Below are positions 26,997-35,819 of a DNA stretch of 64,000 bases, one piece after another. The DNA is from Ralstonia pickettii DTP0602 (GTDB lineage: Bacteria > Pseudomonadota > Gammaproteobacteria > Burkholderiales > Burkholderiaceae). Under the pieces are notes generated by a model that ran no database searches, was not told the DNA's origin, and was given only the letters and a program-made list of their open reading frames with translations. The first letter of the stretch is position 1; every line of letters starts with the position of its first letter. The position numbers and the translations under genes are program-made. The stretch is from contig CP006667.1 in the NCBI GenBank assembly GCA_000471925.1, forward strand, positions 1,674,001-1,738,000, in the 5' to 3' direction.

Positions 26997-27794
26997 TCAA
27001 GTGCGGTACGAGGTACCGCGCTCCCGCTCGAGCTTGCGCAAGAGGCCAGGCCATTCGACCTTGCCAACCTCCAGGAAGCCGCCAGGACCGAGCATCTTGC
27101 GCCCCTGAGCGCGGGTATGCTGGATGGTGGCCTCGGACAATGCCTGAAGGGGCACGCCAGCGGCCTGGCCATCAATCTGGTACTGACATGCCGTCTCCAG
27201 GCGCAGCATCCAGCAGAACGCCTCACCCACACTGCGGCCAACCGTGAGCGCACCGTGGTTGCGCAGGATCAGAACGCGGCCTTCCGGGCCGAGGTCGCGC
27301 ACCAGTCGCTGCCGTTCGTCCTCATCGAGCGCCGCGCCCTCGTAGTCGTGGTAGCCGAGAAAGTCCAGCATGACGCAGGCCTTCTGGCTGAGAGGTCGCA
27401 GCCCCATGGCCTGCATCGCGACAGCGTTGTTGGCGCGCGTGTGGCTGTGCATGACGCATAGCAGATCAGACTGCGACATGTGAATGGCGCTGTGGATGAT
27501 GAAGCCGGCGGGGTTGAGCAGCGACGGATCGCCCTCCACGACGCGGCCGGCCAGGTCCACCTTGAGCAGGGCCGAAGCCGTCATCTCGTCGAAAAGCGTG
27601 CCCAGCGGGTTGACCAGGAAATGGTGTTCGGGCCCGGGCAGCAGGACCGAGATGTGCGTCGACGCGAGGTCGGACATTCCATAGAGGTCGGTGAGCTGAT
27701 AGCACGCTGCGAGGTCGCAGCGCAGCCGCCACTCGGCCGGATCCATGCCGTCGGGCATCGCGGGGAAAGCTAGCTGGGCGGTATCGCTTCTCAT
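26997..27794 (-). CDS. class II aldolase/adducin-family protein
   Basis: 265 residues. The Zn-binding HxH motif lies in VMHSHTRANNAV and the third histidine in ILRNHGALTVGRS, as in fuculose-phosphate aldolases. Many members of this group in aromatic or amide catabolic loci act as aldolases or decarboxylases on non-phosphorylated acids. It is the last gene of the operon amidase-Bug-aldolase (30265 to 26997). Confidence 0.85.
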   Translation of the reverse strand: MRSDTAQLAFPAMPDGMDPAEWRLRCDLAACYQLTDLYGMSDLASTHISVLLPGPEHHFLVNPLGTLFDEMTASALLKVDLAGRVVEGDPSLLNPAGFIIHSAIHMSQSDLLCVMHSHTRANNAVAMQAMGLRPLSQKACVMLDFLGYHDYEGAALDEDERQRLVRDLGPEGRVLILRNHGALTVGRSVGEAFCWMLRLETACQYQIDGQAAGVPLQALSEATIQHTRAQGRKMLGPGGFLEVGKVEWPGLLRKLERERGTSYRT

Positions 27795-27839
27795 GTCTTT
27801 GTCTCCTTACTATGGCTTTGGTGGTCTGCGTGAGCCTGC

Positions 27840-28832
27840 TCAGTCCTCGTTGCGGAATCCCGATGCCTGGACGAGCGGACGCCAGAACTCGCGCTCGGCG
27901 TGCAGCGTGCGGGTCACGGTCGCGCCAGGCAGACCCGTTGCTTCCAGACCGACACGCGACAACAAGACTTTCATCTGCGGTTTGTGCATGGCGGCGACGA
28001 ACGTCCGCTCCAACCGTTGCACTACATCCGGGGGCGTTCCCGCAGGCACAAAGGCGCTGTACGACGCATTCGCGTGATCGAATGCGCCGATGCCAGCCTC
28101 GCGCACGGTCGGCACATCGGGAAGGGCCGCGTTTCGATGGGTGCCAGAGACGGCCAGGATGCGAATCTTTCCTGCGCGATAAAGCTCCAGCTGGCTGGCC
28201 AGGGCGTCTGTGGCTAGCGGAACGTGCCCGCCCACGAGGTCCGTCACAAGCGGCGCGCCTCCTTTGTAGGCCACCGGCCTGAGAGGGACGCCTACCGTTT
28301 GCCCCATGCCGAGGATGGCGAAATGCAGTGTCCCGCCCAGCGAGGTGAGGCCGATATTGCCCTGCGCAGGGTTCGCACGGACCCAGCTCACGTACTCCTG
28401 CAGCGTCTTGTAGGGGCGATCCGCGCCCGCCGATATCACCGTGGGGACTTCTGCAAGCTGAGCCACGGCAATGAAGTCGCGATCGACGTCATAATCAAGC
28501 CGTCGGTAGGTCATCGGGAAGATGACCAGCGGCGCATTCGATGAAAGCAGCACAGTCCGGCCGTCCGGCTGCGACCGTTTCACGGCGTCGATGGAGATGC
28601 GTGTCGATGCGCCCGGCCTGTTTTCCACGATCACCGTGCCCATGCCTGCCAAGCGCAGCTGGTCTGCCAGCGCGCGCGCGAGGGTGTCCAGCGCCCCCCC
28701 GGGCGGGAAGCCGACAACAAGCCGCAAGGGCGTTGCGTTCGTCGCAGAGGCTTGCGCGCAGGCCGGGTTCGCTGCCAGGGCGGCCAGGGCGGCCACCGAG
28801 CCAACCGCAAGCAAACGGCGTATCGATTTCAT
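27840..28832 (-). CDS. Bug-family periplasmic binding protein
   Basis: 330 residues with signal peptide ending near ANPACA-QA. It has the Bug hallmarks LRLVVGFPPGGALDTLARAL and VIVENRPGAS. The ATG overlaps the amidase stop by 4 bases, so receptor and amidase are made together. It probably binds the amide that the amidase hydrolyses. Confidence 0.9.
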   Translation of the reverse strand: MKSIRRLLAVGSVAALAALAANPACAQASATNATPLRLVVGFPPGGALDTLARALADQLRLAGMGTVIVENRPGASTRISIDAVKRSQPDGRTVLLSSNAPLVIFPMTYRRLDYDVDRDFIAVAQLAEVPTVISAGADRPYKTLQEYVSWVRANPAQGNIGLTSLGGTLHFAILGMGQTVGVPLRPVAYKGGAPLVTDLVGGHVPLATDALASQLELYRAGKIRILAVSGTHRNAALPDVPTVREAGIGAFDHANASYSAFVPAGTPPDVVQRLERTFVAAMHKPQMKVLLSRVGLEATGLPGATVTRTLHAEREFWRPLVQASGFRNED

Positions 28833-30265
28833 CTTGCCACCTCCACATCTGGCCAGCGGGACAAGAGATCCTGGGAAGCCTCGAACAGCGCAGCCGCGCC
28901 GAGAAGGTCGGACTCCCCGCGCAGACGACCCACCAACTGCAACCCGATGGGCAGTCCGTCACGGCCAAAGCCGCAAGGCAGGGTGATGGCGGGGTGGCCG
29001 GTCAGGTTGAACGGCATGGTCCAGGGGAACCAGTTGGATCGCACCTCGTCGTACAGCCGGCCATCGATCTCTATCTGCCCGAACAGATCCTGATCAATCG
29101 GCAGCGCAGTGCGCGCAATGGTGGGAACGGCGATGAAGTCGTGGTCACGCAGCAGCGCCTGCACGTGCCGGAACAGCCGGGTGCGTTCGAAGTTGGCCCG
29201 TTGGTAGTCGACCGCACTGTAGTCATTGGCAAGGGCCAGCTGCTGCAACAGCGAAGGGCTGAGCCGGTCAGGCTGCTCCCGGGCCATCTGACCGAAGCGC
29301 GCTCGCCATACGGTGTGGTTGATGGTTCGCCAGAGCGGCTCGATGTTGAAGCCCGAGCCAGGCATTTCTGCGAGCTCCGCACCCAGGTCCTGCAACCGCT
29401 CCAGGGCAGAGGCGAAACACGCGGCCACATCTGCCGCGAGCGGTCGGCCTGGCGGCGCGCTTGCGAACAGGATCCGCTTATGCCGCAGGTCAGTGACAGA
29501 CCGCATTTCACCGAGGTAATCGGTGGCCTGTACGCCGGCAGACCACGGGTCCGACGCGTCTTCGCCGGCCATTGCCTGGAGCATCAAGGCAGTGTCGGCC
29601 ACCGTGCGCGAGATAGGGGTGACGTAGGTGAGGTTGCCGAAGGCATCCTCCACTTGAGAATGCGGCACCAACCCGATGCTTTGCTTCAGGCCAACGACAC
29701 CATTGCAGGCCGCCGGAATGCGGGTGGAACCGCCCCCGTCTGTGGCGATGCCTATCGGGGCGAGGCCGGTCGCTACTGCCACCGCCGCGCCGCCGCTGGA
29801 GCCACCGCTGGTGCGGTCAGGGTGCCAGGCATTGCCAGTGCGTCCAAACAGAGGGGCATCGGTCAGGCACTTCGCGCCGAATTCCGATGTGGTCGTTTTC
29901 CCGATGAGGATGGCTCCCTGGCGGCGTAGCCGGGCGGTGGCTACCGCGTCCTCGGTCGGAACGTTGTCCGCGAACAGCAGCGAGCCGAAGGTCGTACGCA
30001 CTCCCTGCGTGTTCACCAGGTCCTTGCATGCGTAAGGAATGCCATGCAGCAATCCTGCAGGCTCCCCGCGCATGAGCGCTTGCTCTGCGGCCCGTGCCTC
30101 GCGCATGGCCTCGTCCGGGCACAGCGTGATGAAGCAGTTGAGGTTCGATTGAAGCCGGGTGGCACGGTCCAGCACGGCACGCGTCACTTCGACCGGGGAA
30201 ATCTCGCGGGCGGTTATCGCTTCGCGAAGCCGCACCGCAGGCAAAAAGCAAAGTTCCTCATTCAT
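28829..30265 (-). CDS. amidase (amidase-signature family)
   Basis: 478 residues from ATG 30265; the frame extends to 30343 but MNEELCFLPAVRLREAI aligns with the paralogue at 41629. The catalytic triad Lys81 (ACKDLVN), Ser156 (GGSSGG) and Ser180 (GGGSTRIP) is complete. It hydrolyses a carboxamide to acid and ammonia in the cytoplasm. It heads the operon and is divergent from a LysR regulator. Confidence 0.9.
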   Translation of the reverse strand: MNEELCFLPAVRLREAITAREISPVEVTRAVLDRATRLQSNLNCFITLCPDEAMREARAAEQALMRGEPAGLLHGIPYACKDLVNTQGVRTTFGSLLFADNVPTEDAVATARLRRQGAILIGKTTTSEFGAKCLTDAPLFGRTGNAWHPDRTSGGSSGGAAVAVATGLAPIGIATDGGGSTRIPAACNGVVGLKQSIGLVPHSQVEDAFGNLTYVTPISRTVADTALMLQAMAGEDASDPWSAGVQATDYLGEMRSVTDLRHKRILFASAPPGRPLAADVAACFASALERLQDLGAELAEMPGSGFNIEPLWRTINHTVWRARFGQMAREQPDRLSPSLLQQLALANDYSAVDYQRANFERTRLFRHVQALLRDHDFIAVPTIARTALPIDQDLFGQIEIDGRLYDEVRSNWFPWTMPFNLTGHPAITLPCGFGRDGLPIGLQLVGRLRGESDLLGAAALFEASQDLLSRWPDVEVAR

Positions 30266-30383
30266 CCGAAACACCCTGGGAGATTCCGGCTCAAGTGACC
30301 GGCGACGAATCAAAGTTGACACGCACCTCCCCACCCGGTCCAATACTCGTTCACAATCAGGCCATATGGGAATCGTATGACTT

Positions 30384-31265
30384 ATGGACCTTAAGAGCCT
30401 GCGTTATTTCGTTGCCGTAGCCGAGGCCCGCAGCGTGGGCAAGGCCGCCGAGCGCCTGCATATGGCGCAACCGCCGCTGTCCGTCCAGATTCGCAACCTC
30501 GAGGCACAACTCGGCACGGCGCTCTTTGTGCGCGAATCCACCGGAATGCGACTGACAGACGCGGGAAGCGCGCTCTTCGCCCGCGCGCGCGAAGCGCTGG
30601 CGTTGGCTCACGAGGGGTTCGAGGCTGCACGCGCCGTAGGGTCGGGGCGGCGCGGGCGGCTGTCTGTCGGCTACATGTTTTCGCTCGGCTACGCTGTACT
30701 GCCGAAGCTCGTGCCGCAGTTGCGCCGCACACTCCCGGACGTCGAACTGCAGTTCGTCGAGATGAGCACCGCGACGTATGAAGCGCAAATCGTTGACCAC
30801 AAGGTAACACTTGGTTTGTGCATGCCACCGATTCAGCGGCCGGACCTGTCCACGACGATCGTGGGCATGCAACCGCTACGGCTGGCCTTGCCTGCACGTG
30901 CGCAGCTCGCACGGCTTTCGTCGGTACCGGTGGCACGGCTGCAGGGGCAGAGGCTGATTGCGCTGCCCACACTGAAAGAGGGCGCAGACACTTCGATGGT
31001 TGCGGCTTTGCTGCGGCGCCACCAGGTCACCATGCAAATCGTCGAACGGGTGGAAACGGTTCACGCAGCACTGGCTCTGGTGCTTGCAGGCGAGGGGTAT
31101 GCGATCGTGCCCGCGTGCGCGGAAATCGGCCGGCCTCCGGGTGTAGTGTTCCGAAAGCTCAGGGAGGTCACAGAGGGGTTCGAGGTGGCCGTCTGCCGGC
31201 GCCGCGATCTGGAAAGCCCTTTCATCGAGCCGTTCATCGCGGCGGCGCGGCACGCGCTTCGATGA
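30384..31265 (+). CDS. LysR-family transcriptional regulator
   Basis: 293 residues. The N-terminus MDLKSLRYFVAVAEARSVGK and ERLHMAQPPLSVQIRNLE is a typical CbbR/BenM-like helix-turn-helix, followed by an effector domain. The 118 bases between it and the amidase start would hold its sites; it probably activates the amidase operon. Confidence 0.9.
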   Translation: MDLKSLRYFVAVAEARSVGKAAERLHMAQPPLSVQIRNLEAQLGTALFVRESTGMRLTDAGSALFARAREALALAHEGFEAARAVGSGRRGRLSVGYMFSLGYAVLPKLVPQLRRTLPDVELQFVEMSTATYEAQIVDHKVTLGLCMPPIQRPDLSTTIVGMQPLRLALPARAQLARLSSVPVARLQGQRLIALPTLKEGADTSMVAALLRRHQVTMQIVERVETVHAALALVLAGEGYAIVPACAEIGRPPGVVFRKLREVTEGFEVAVCRRRDLESPFIEPFIAAARHALR

Positions 31266-31283
31266 CCGCTATGCATCGGCGGA

Positions 31284-31922
31284 TCAATTCAGGCTGGTTA
31301 TGTAGTTGGCGAGATTCCTGATATCGTCATCACTCAGGTTGCGCGACACGCTCGTCATATTCCCCGCGTCATTCGTACGCCGGCTGGCCCGGAAATCCTC
31401 CAGCTGCTTGACGATATACGCGTACTGCTGCCCGGCTACCCGCGGTATTTCGTTCTGCCCGGCGAATCCGCCCAGGTGGCACATCGTGCAAAGCACTTCC
31501 TCCGATTTGCTGCGTCCGGCCGCGACACGCGCTGCATCGACCTTGTAGGTCGAAGCCATCGGCTTCTGCGCGGCAAAGTAATCGGACAGGTCCAGCATGT
31601 CTTCTTTTGACAACGGCGTGGCCATGGGCGACATGGCAGGGTCGTTGCGCCGTCCTTCCTTGAAGTCACGTAACTGCAGGTAGAGGTAGCGCGCAGTCTG
31701 TCCCGCCAGTTGCGGATAGGCAGGATCGGTGGAATTGCCCTGCGGGCCGTGGCAGGCAACGCATACCTGTGCCTTGGCCTGCCCGGCGGCCGCATCGGCG
31801 CGGGCATTGCCGCTTGCGGCCGACAGTGCCAGCAGGGCACACACAACGGCGAGCACCGTGGCGGGCACCACGGCGCGCCGCGCCGCGGAATGGCGGCGCG
31901 GACGGATCGGGGTGTCCGGCAT
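31284..31922 (-). CDS. diheme c4-type cytochrome c
   Basis: 212 residues from ATG 31922. A signal peptide ends at GNARA-DA. Two CxxCH sites (VCVACHG and LCTMCHLG) mark two homologous cytochrome domains of about 85 residues. It lies 22 bases after the PQQ dehydrogenase on the same strand, so it is the likely periplasmic electron acceptor of that enzyme. Confidence 0.9.
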   Translation of the reverse strand: MPDTPIRPRRHSAARRAVVPATVLAVVCALLALSAASGNARADAAAGQAKAQVCVACHGPQGNSTDPAYPQLAGQTARYLYLQLRDFKEGRRNDPAMSPMATPLSKEDMLDLSDYFAAQKPMASTYKVDAARVAAGRSKSEEVLCTMCHLGGFAGQNEIPRVAGQQYAYIVKQLEDFRASRRTNDAGNMTSVSRNLSDDDIRNLANYITSLN

Positions 31923-31944
31923 GCTCGGCTCCCTTGCCACGAGC

Positions 31945-33675
31945 CTATGGCAACGCAAAGACAAAGATGCTGTTGCCGCGCTTGAAGTCCAGCTGGGTGT
32001 TGCCGCCGGCCGCGACGGCAATGTACTGCTTGCCGCCGACGGTATAGGACACTGGCGGTGAATTGACGCCGGCTCCGCACTGGAACTGCCACAGCATCTT
32101 GCCGTTGGCCGCATCAAACGCCTTGAACAGGCCGTTGCCTTCGCCAGTGAAGACCAGCCCGCCGGCCGTAGCCAGCACGCCGCCGATCAGCGGCTGCTCG
32201 GTCTTGTAGTCCCATGCCACCTTGCCGCTATCGATATTGACCGCCGAGAGCTTGCCCCACTGCTGCTCGCCCGGGATGACTTTGAAGGCGCCGCCCAGCC
32301 AAAGCTTGCCGCCCGGGTAGGGCACGTCTTCCACCTGGTAGGTCATCGGCTGATGCAGGTTGGCGGCATAGGCAAGCCGCATCCTGGGGTTGAACGCCAT
32401 CGGCGACCATTCCACGCCGCCGTTTGCGCCCGGCAGCATGCGCGCGCCTTGTGGGGTGGGCAGGGCCCACATGTTCTCCTGCGGGATCATCGCCTGCGAA
32501 TAGCGGATCAGGCGGCCGTCGCGGCGGTCGTGCACATAGACGTGCCCGGTCTTGCCGCCGTGGATGACGCCCGGGATCATCTGGCCTTTTTCATCGCGCA
32601 CGTCGACCAGGATCGCCGGGCTGGCTGCATCCAGGTCCCACACGTCATGGGCGATATATTGCGAGTGCCACTTGTAGGCGCCGGTGTTCAGGTCGACCGC
32701 GACCAGCGAATCGGTGTACAGGTTGTCTCCGGGACGGATCGCGCCGTACAGGTCCGGGGACGGATTACCCACCAGGAAGATCGCCAGCTTGTTGGCACGG
32801 TCGACGGCCGGGGCCATCCACACACCGCCACCAAGTGTCTTGTAGAAGTCGCCGCCCTTGTCGGCCAGCATCTTCTTCTCTGCGGCGATGTCGCGCTTCA
32901 TGTCGCGCCCGGTGGCGTCCTTGGTGGCCCATACGCCTTCATGGCCCTTCTCGGGGATGGTGTGGAAGGTCCACAGCAGCTTGCCGTCGGTGGCGCTGTA
33001 CGCCTTGACGAAGCCGCGGATGCCGTACTCGCCGCCATTGGTGCCGATCAGGATCTTGTCGTCGACGACCACCGGCGCCATGGTCTCGGAGTAGCCGAGT
33101 TCGGGGTCCGCGATCTGCGTTTCCCACAGCAACTTGCCGGTCCTGGCGTCAAGCGCGACCAGCTTGGCGTCGAGCGTGCCCATGTAGAGACGATCGCCAC
33201 TGATTGCGACGCCACGGTTGTTGGGCCCACAGCAGAACGTGGTGACCGGTCCCATCTTGTGCTTGTAGTGCCAGAACTCCTTGCCCGTCACTGCGTCGAT
33301 GGCATAGATGTGGTTGTAGGAAGTCGTCAGGAACATGACCCCGTTGACGACGATCGGCGCGGTCTCCATGGACTCCATCACTGCCGTCTGGAAGACGAAG
33401 GCGGGCCGCAGCCTGGCGACGTTCTTTGTGTTGATCTGCGCCGCCGGGTAGAAGCGCGTCTGCACGTACGACCCGTTGGAGTGCAGCCAGTCGTTGCCAT
33501 TGGTGCCCGCGGCATCGAGCTGCGCCTGCGTGACCGGCCGCAGTGCACTGGACATCGGCGCACCGGGCGTAGTCGCACCGCCCTGGATTTCCTCGGCGCC
33601 GAGCGCGGCGGAAGCAGTGAAGGCAAGGACCAGCAGGGGGAGGGCGTGCCTGGAGAGGCGAGGGACTGAGAGCAT
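31945..33675 (-). CDS. PQQ-dependent alcohol dehydrogenase
   Basis: 576 residues from ATG 33675 (AAGGAG upstream). A signal peptide ends at SAALG-AE, so the enzyme is periplasmic. An eight-blade PQQ propeller is indicated by repeated blades, the adjacent disulfide cysteines Cys148-Cys149 (FCCGPNNRG) and the active-site segment [11 protein letters not shown]. There Asp347 is the catalytic base and Asp349, two residues later, is the position that is Asp in lanthanide (XoxF/PedH-like) enzymes and Ala/Ser in calcium ones. It has no fused cytochrome domain; the next gene supplies one. Confidence 0.9.
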   Translation of the reverse strand: MLSVPRLSRHALPLLVLAFTASAALGAEEIQGGATTPGAPMSSALRPVTQAQLDAAGTNGNDWLHSNGSYVQTRFYPAAQINTKNVARLRPAFVFQTAVMESMETAPIVVNGVMFLTTSYNHIYAIDAVTGKEFWHYKHKMGPVTTFCCGPNNRGVAISGDRLYMGTLDAKLVALDARTGKLLWETQIADPELGYSETMAPVVVDDKILIGTNGGEYGIRGFVKAYSATDGKLLWTFHTIPEKGHEGVWATKDATGRDMKRDIAAEKKMLADKGGDFYKTLGGGVWMAPAVDRANKLAIFLVGNPSPDLYGAIRPGDNLYTDSLVAVDLNTGAYKWHSQYIAHDVWDLDAASPAILVDVRDEKGQMIPGVIHGGKTGHVYVHDRRDGRLIRYSQAMIPQENMWALPTPQGARMLPGANGGVEWSPMAFNPRMRLAYAANLHQPMTYQVEDVPYPGGKLWLGGAFKVIPGEQQWGKLSAVNIDSGKVAWDYKTEQPLIGGVLATAGGLVFTGEGNGLFKAFDAANGKMLWQFQCGAGVNSPPVSYTVGGKQYIAVAAGGNTQLDFKRGNSIFVFALP

Positions 33676-33800
33676 GGGGCGCTCCTTATTCGAGTCTTGT
33701 CGACCTGGCCGCTTGGGTGAGCGAAACGCACAAGTCGATGCGCATCGTTGCGACGCAAAGCAGGTCCTGCCGCGCGTCGAAGTGGCCCGAGGTGAAGTGC

Positions 33801-33828
33801 AGTATAGGCAAGAACCCAAGCAAAACAA
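33801..33828 (-). promoter_or_regulatory. predicted promoter of the PQQ dehydrogenase operon
   Basis: On the minus strand TTGTTT (33828-33823), a 16-base spacer and TATACT (33806-33801) precede the dehydrogenase by about 125 bases. The rest of the 351-base gap 33676-34026 shows no gene. Confidence 0.45.
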
Positions 33829-34026
33829 CCAGCACACCAGGCGCGGTTTGCAGGCTGCGGGGGCACCGTTGAAGCGGTGCGTTGCAGCATGAAAAGGCGG
33901 CTTGAATTTGTGCTTCGCGCGCACCAAACTTAGCGGGCGGGCCAGCAGAGGCGGCCGGGAACGGCCTTGCAGTGCGGTACCCGTCTTGCGCAACGCGACG
34001 CGCCGGTTGTCATCGGAGGGGCCGAA

Positions 34027-34707
34027 ATGAATCGTCATCTGCGGAGGATTTCAGTAGCGTGCCTGTGCGCGCTCGGCCTGCTCGCAGGCAAGGCAGCTGC
34101 AGAAGGCGACATCAGCGTGAACGCGCGGCTGCTTGCTTCGGCGCGCGCCGGGGATGAGGCCGGCGTGCGCAGTGCGCTGGCACAGGGCGCTGCGGTGGAC
34201 TCGCGCAACCGTATCGGCGACACGCCGTTGCTGACTGCCTCCAAGCGCGGCCTGAGCGGCATGGCGCGCGCGCTGGTCGAACACGGCGCCAATGTCAGCC
34301 AGCCGAACCTGCAAGGCGTGACGCCGCTGATGGCGGCTGCTTTTGGTGGCTACCAGGAGATCACCGCGATGCTGCTGGCGCGTCATGCCGAGCTGAACGC
34401 CACCGACCGCGTCAGCAAGACCGCCATGATCTACGCAGCGGGAGAGGGTCGCACGGTGGTGGTGAAGCAGTTGCTCGATGCCGGCATCGATATCAACGCG
34501 CGCTATGCACATGGCCTGACGGCGCTGATGTGGGCGGCCGGCTACGACAAGAATGATGTCGTGCAACTGCTGCTCGCGCGTGGCGCCGATGCCTCGCTGC
34601 GGGATGATCGCGGGCTGACTGCGCGCGAGATTGCCGAGCAGGCAGGCGCGAAGAACGTGATAGCTACCCTGGCGCGCAGCCAGACCGCGGCGGCGCCGGT
34701 GAAGTAG
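34027..34707 (+). CDS. secreted ankyrin-repeat protein
   Basis: 226 residues from ATG 34027 with GGAGGGG upstream. A signal peptide ends at GKAAA-EG. Five ankyrin repeats follow (for example [56 protein letters not shown]). It is probably a periplasmic protein-protein interaction module. It is divergent from the PQQ dehydrogenase operon and convergent with the beta-propeller gene, so a role with them is only suggested by place. Confidence 0.85.
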   Translation: MNRHLRRISVACLCALGLLAGKAAAEGDISVNARLLASARAGDEAGVRSALAQGAAVDSRNRIGDTPLLTASKRGLSGMARALVEHGANVSQPNLQGVTPLMAAAFGGYQEITAMLLARHAELNATDRVSKTAMIYAAGEGRTVVVKQLLDAGIDINARYAHGLTALMWAAGYDKNDVVQLLLARGADASLRDDRGLTAREIAEQAGAKNVIATLARSQTAAAPVK

Positions 34708-34718
34708 CGCCGCTCCGC

Positions 34719-35783
34719 TCACGGCGAATCGATCGAACCCACGCTCTTCGGATAGGTCACGATGCCCCAGCTTAGCGGCAGTCCGTCGAATTGCCGCACC
34801 GGCTGGTAGGTGCTTGCGTCGAAGACAAACACCGCATTGGAGCGCCCGCACGCCACCAGCAGCCGCGCATCGTCCGGCGTGAAGCTGAAATGCCAGCAGC
34901 GCTTGCCTACCGCGATGTCGGCCAACGACGCGAAGGTCTGCGCATCGAACACCTGCAGGGTATCGGCGCGCGCTGCGGCGACGAACAGCCGCGCGCCGGC
35001 GCGATCGAACGCCACCCCGTAGGGACCGGTGCGCGTCGGCACGGTGCGCTGCACGCGGAAGTCCGTGGCGTCGAGCACGACGAAGGCATTGGCCAGTTCC
35101 AGCGTCACCACGTAGCGCTTGCCGTCCGGGCTCGCTTTTATCCCGCGCGGGCGCGAGCCAGCCGGCATCGGCAGCAGCTTCACTTGCCTGCCGCTGGCCT
35201 TCTCATAGACCGTGACGGTGTCGTCGCCTTCGTTGGTGACCAGCATCAGCTTGCCATCGCGCGAGAACTCGATGCCTTCGGTTTCCAGGCCGCTGCGGAT
35301 CGTCCGGCTCACGCGCCAGTCCTTTAGGTCGATCACGGCGATCTCCGCCGGCAGGGGCTTGTCGTCATTGCCTTTGGTCTTTGCGGATGGTGGCGGCGCG
35401 GCTCCGGGCGGGCCGGAGCGCTCGCCCGGTTCGTAAGTGACGAAGGCCTGGTTGCCGGCCACGCGCACGAACTCCGGGTTCTGTCCGATCGGCACGCGTC
35501 GAAGCACCTGGCCCGTGGCAATGTCGATCACCGACAGGTCGCCCGTGTCCTTGTTGGCCGCCAGCAGGTATTTGCCATCGGCGGTCACGCCCAGTCCGCG
35601 CGGCCCCTTGCCCCCGACCGGGAGGGTGGCCACGGCTTCGAGCCGGTCCAGGTCGATGACGGTAATGCCACCGCCTTCGGTCGATACGTAGGCCTGCGCT
35701 GCGTTGGCTGCAGCGGGACACGCCAGCGCCAGTAAGGCAGCGGCCAGCCGGTGCCGCGTACGGCAGGGAAGTTGCGAAGGCAT
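34719..35783 (-). CDS. YVTN-type beta-propeller protein linked to PQQ metabolism
   Basis: 354 residues with a signal peptide ending at AAANA-AQ. It is built from repeated blades such as GGITVIDLDRLEAVATLPVG and DLSVIDIATGQVLRRVPIG. Its form is that of the periplasmic 'PQQ-dependent catabolism-associated beta-propeller' proteins. It lies 36 bases after the TonB receptor on the same strand, so both are likely one operon. Function in the family is not settled. Confidence 0.8.
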   Translation of the reverse strand: MPSQLPCRTRHRLAAALLALACPAAANAAQAYVSTEGGGITVIDLDRLEAVATLPVGGKGPRGLGVTADGKYLLAANKDTGDLSVIDIATGQVLRRVPIGQNPEFVRVAGNQAFVTYEPGERSGPPGAAPPPSAKTKGNDDKPLPAEIAVIDLKDWRVSRTIRSGLETEGIEFSRDGKLMLVTNEGDDTVTVYEKASGRQVKLLPMPAGSRPRGIKASPDGKRYVVTLELANAFVVLDATDFRVQRTVPTRTGPYGVAFDRAGARLFVAAARADTLQVFDAQTFASLADIAVGKRCWHFSFTPDDARLLVACGRSNAVFVFDASTYQPVRQFDGLPLSWGIVTYPKSVGSIDSP

Positions 35784-35819
35784 GGCGTCTCCTCGTTGCT
35801 TGGATGGTTGGCGGCCCGC

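Noticed and set aside
31945..34038. A longer start for the PQQ dehydrogenase at 34038
   Set aside because: The extension lies before a clear signal peptide and ribosome binding site at 33675 and covers the predicted promoter.
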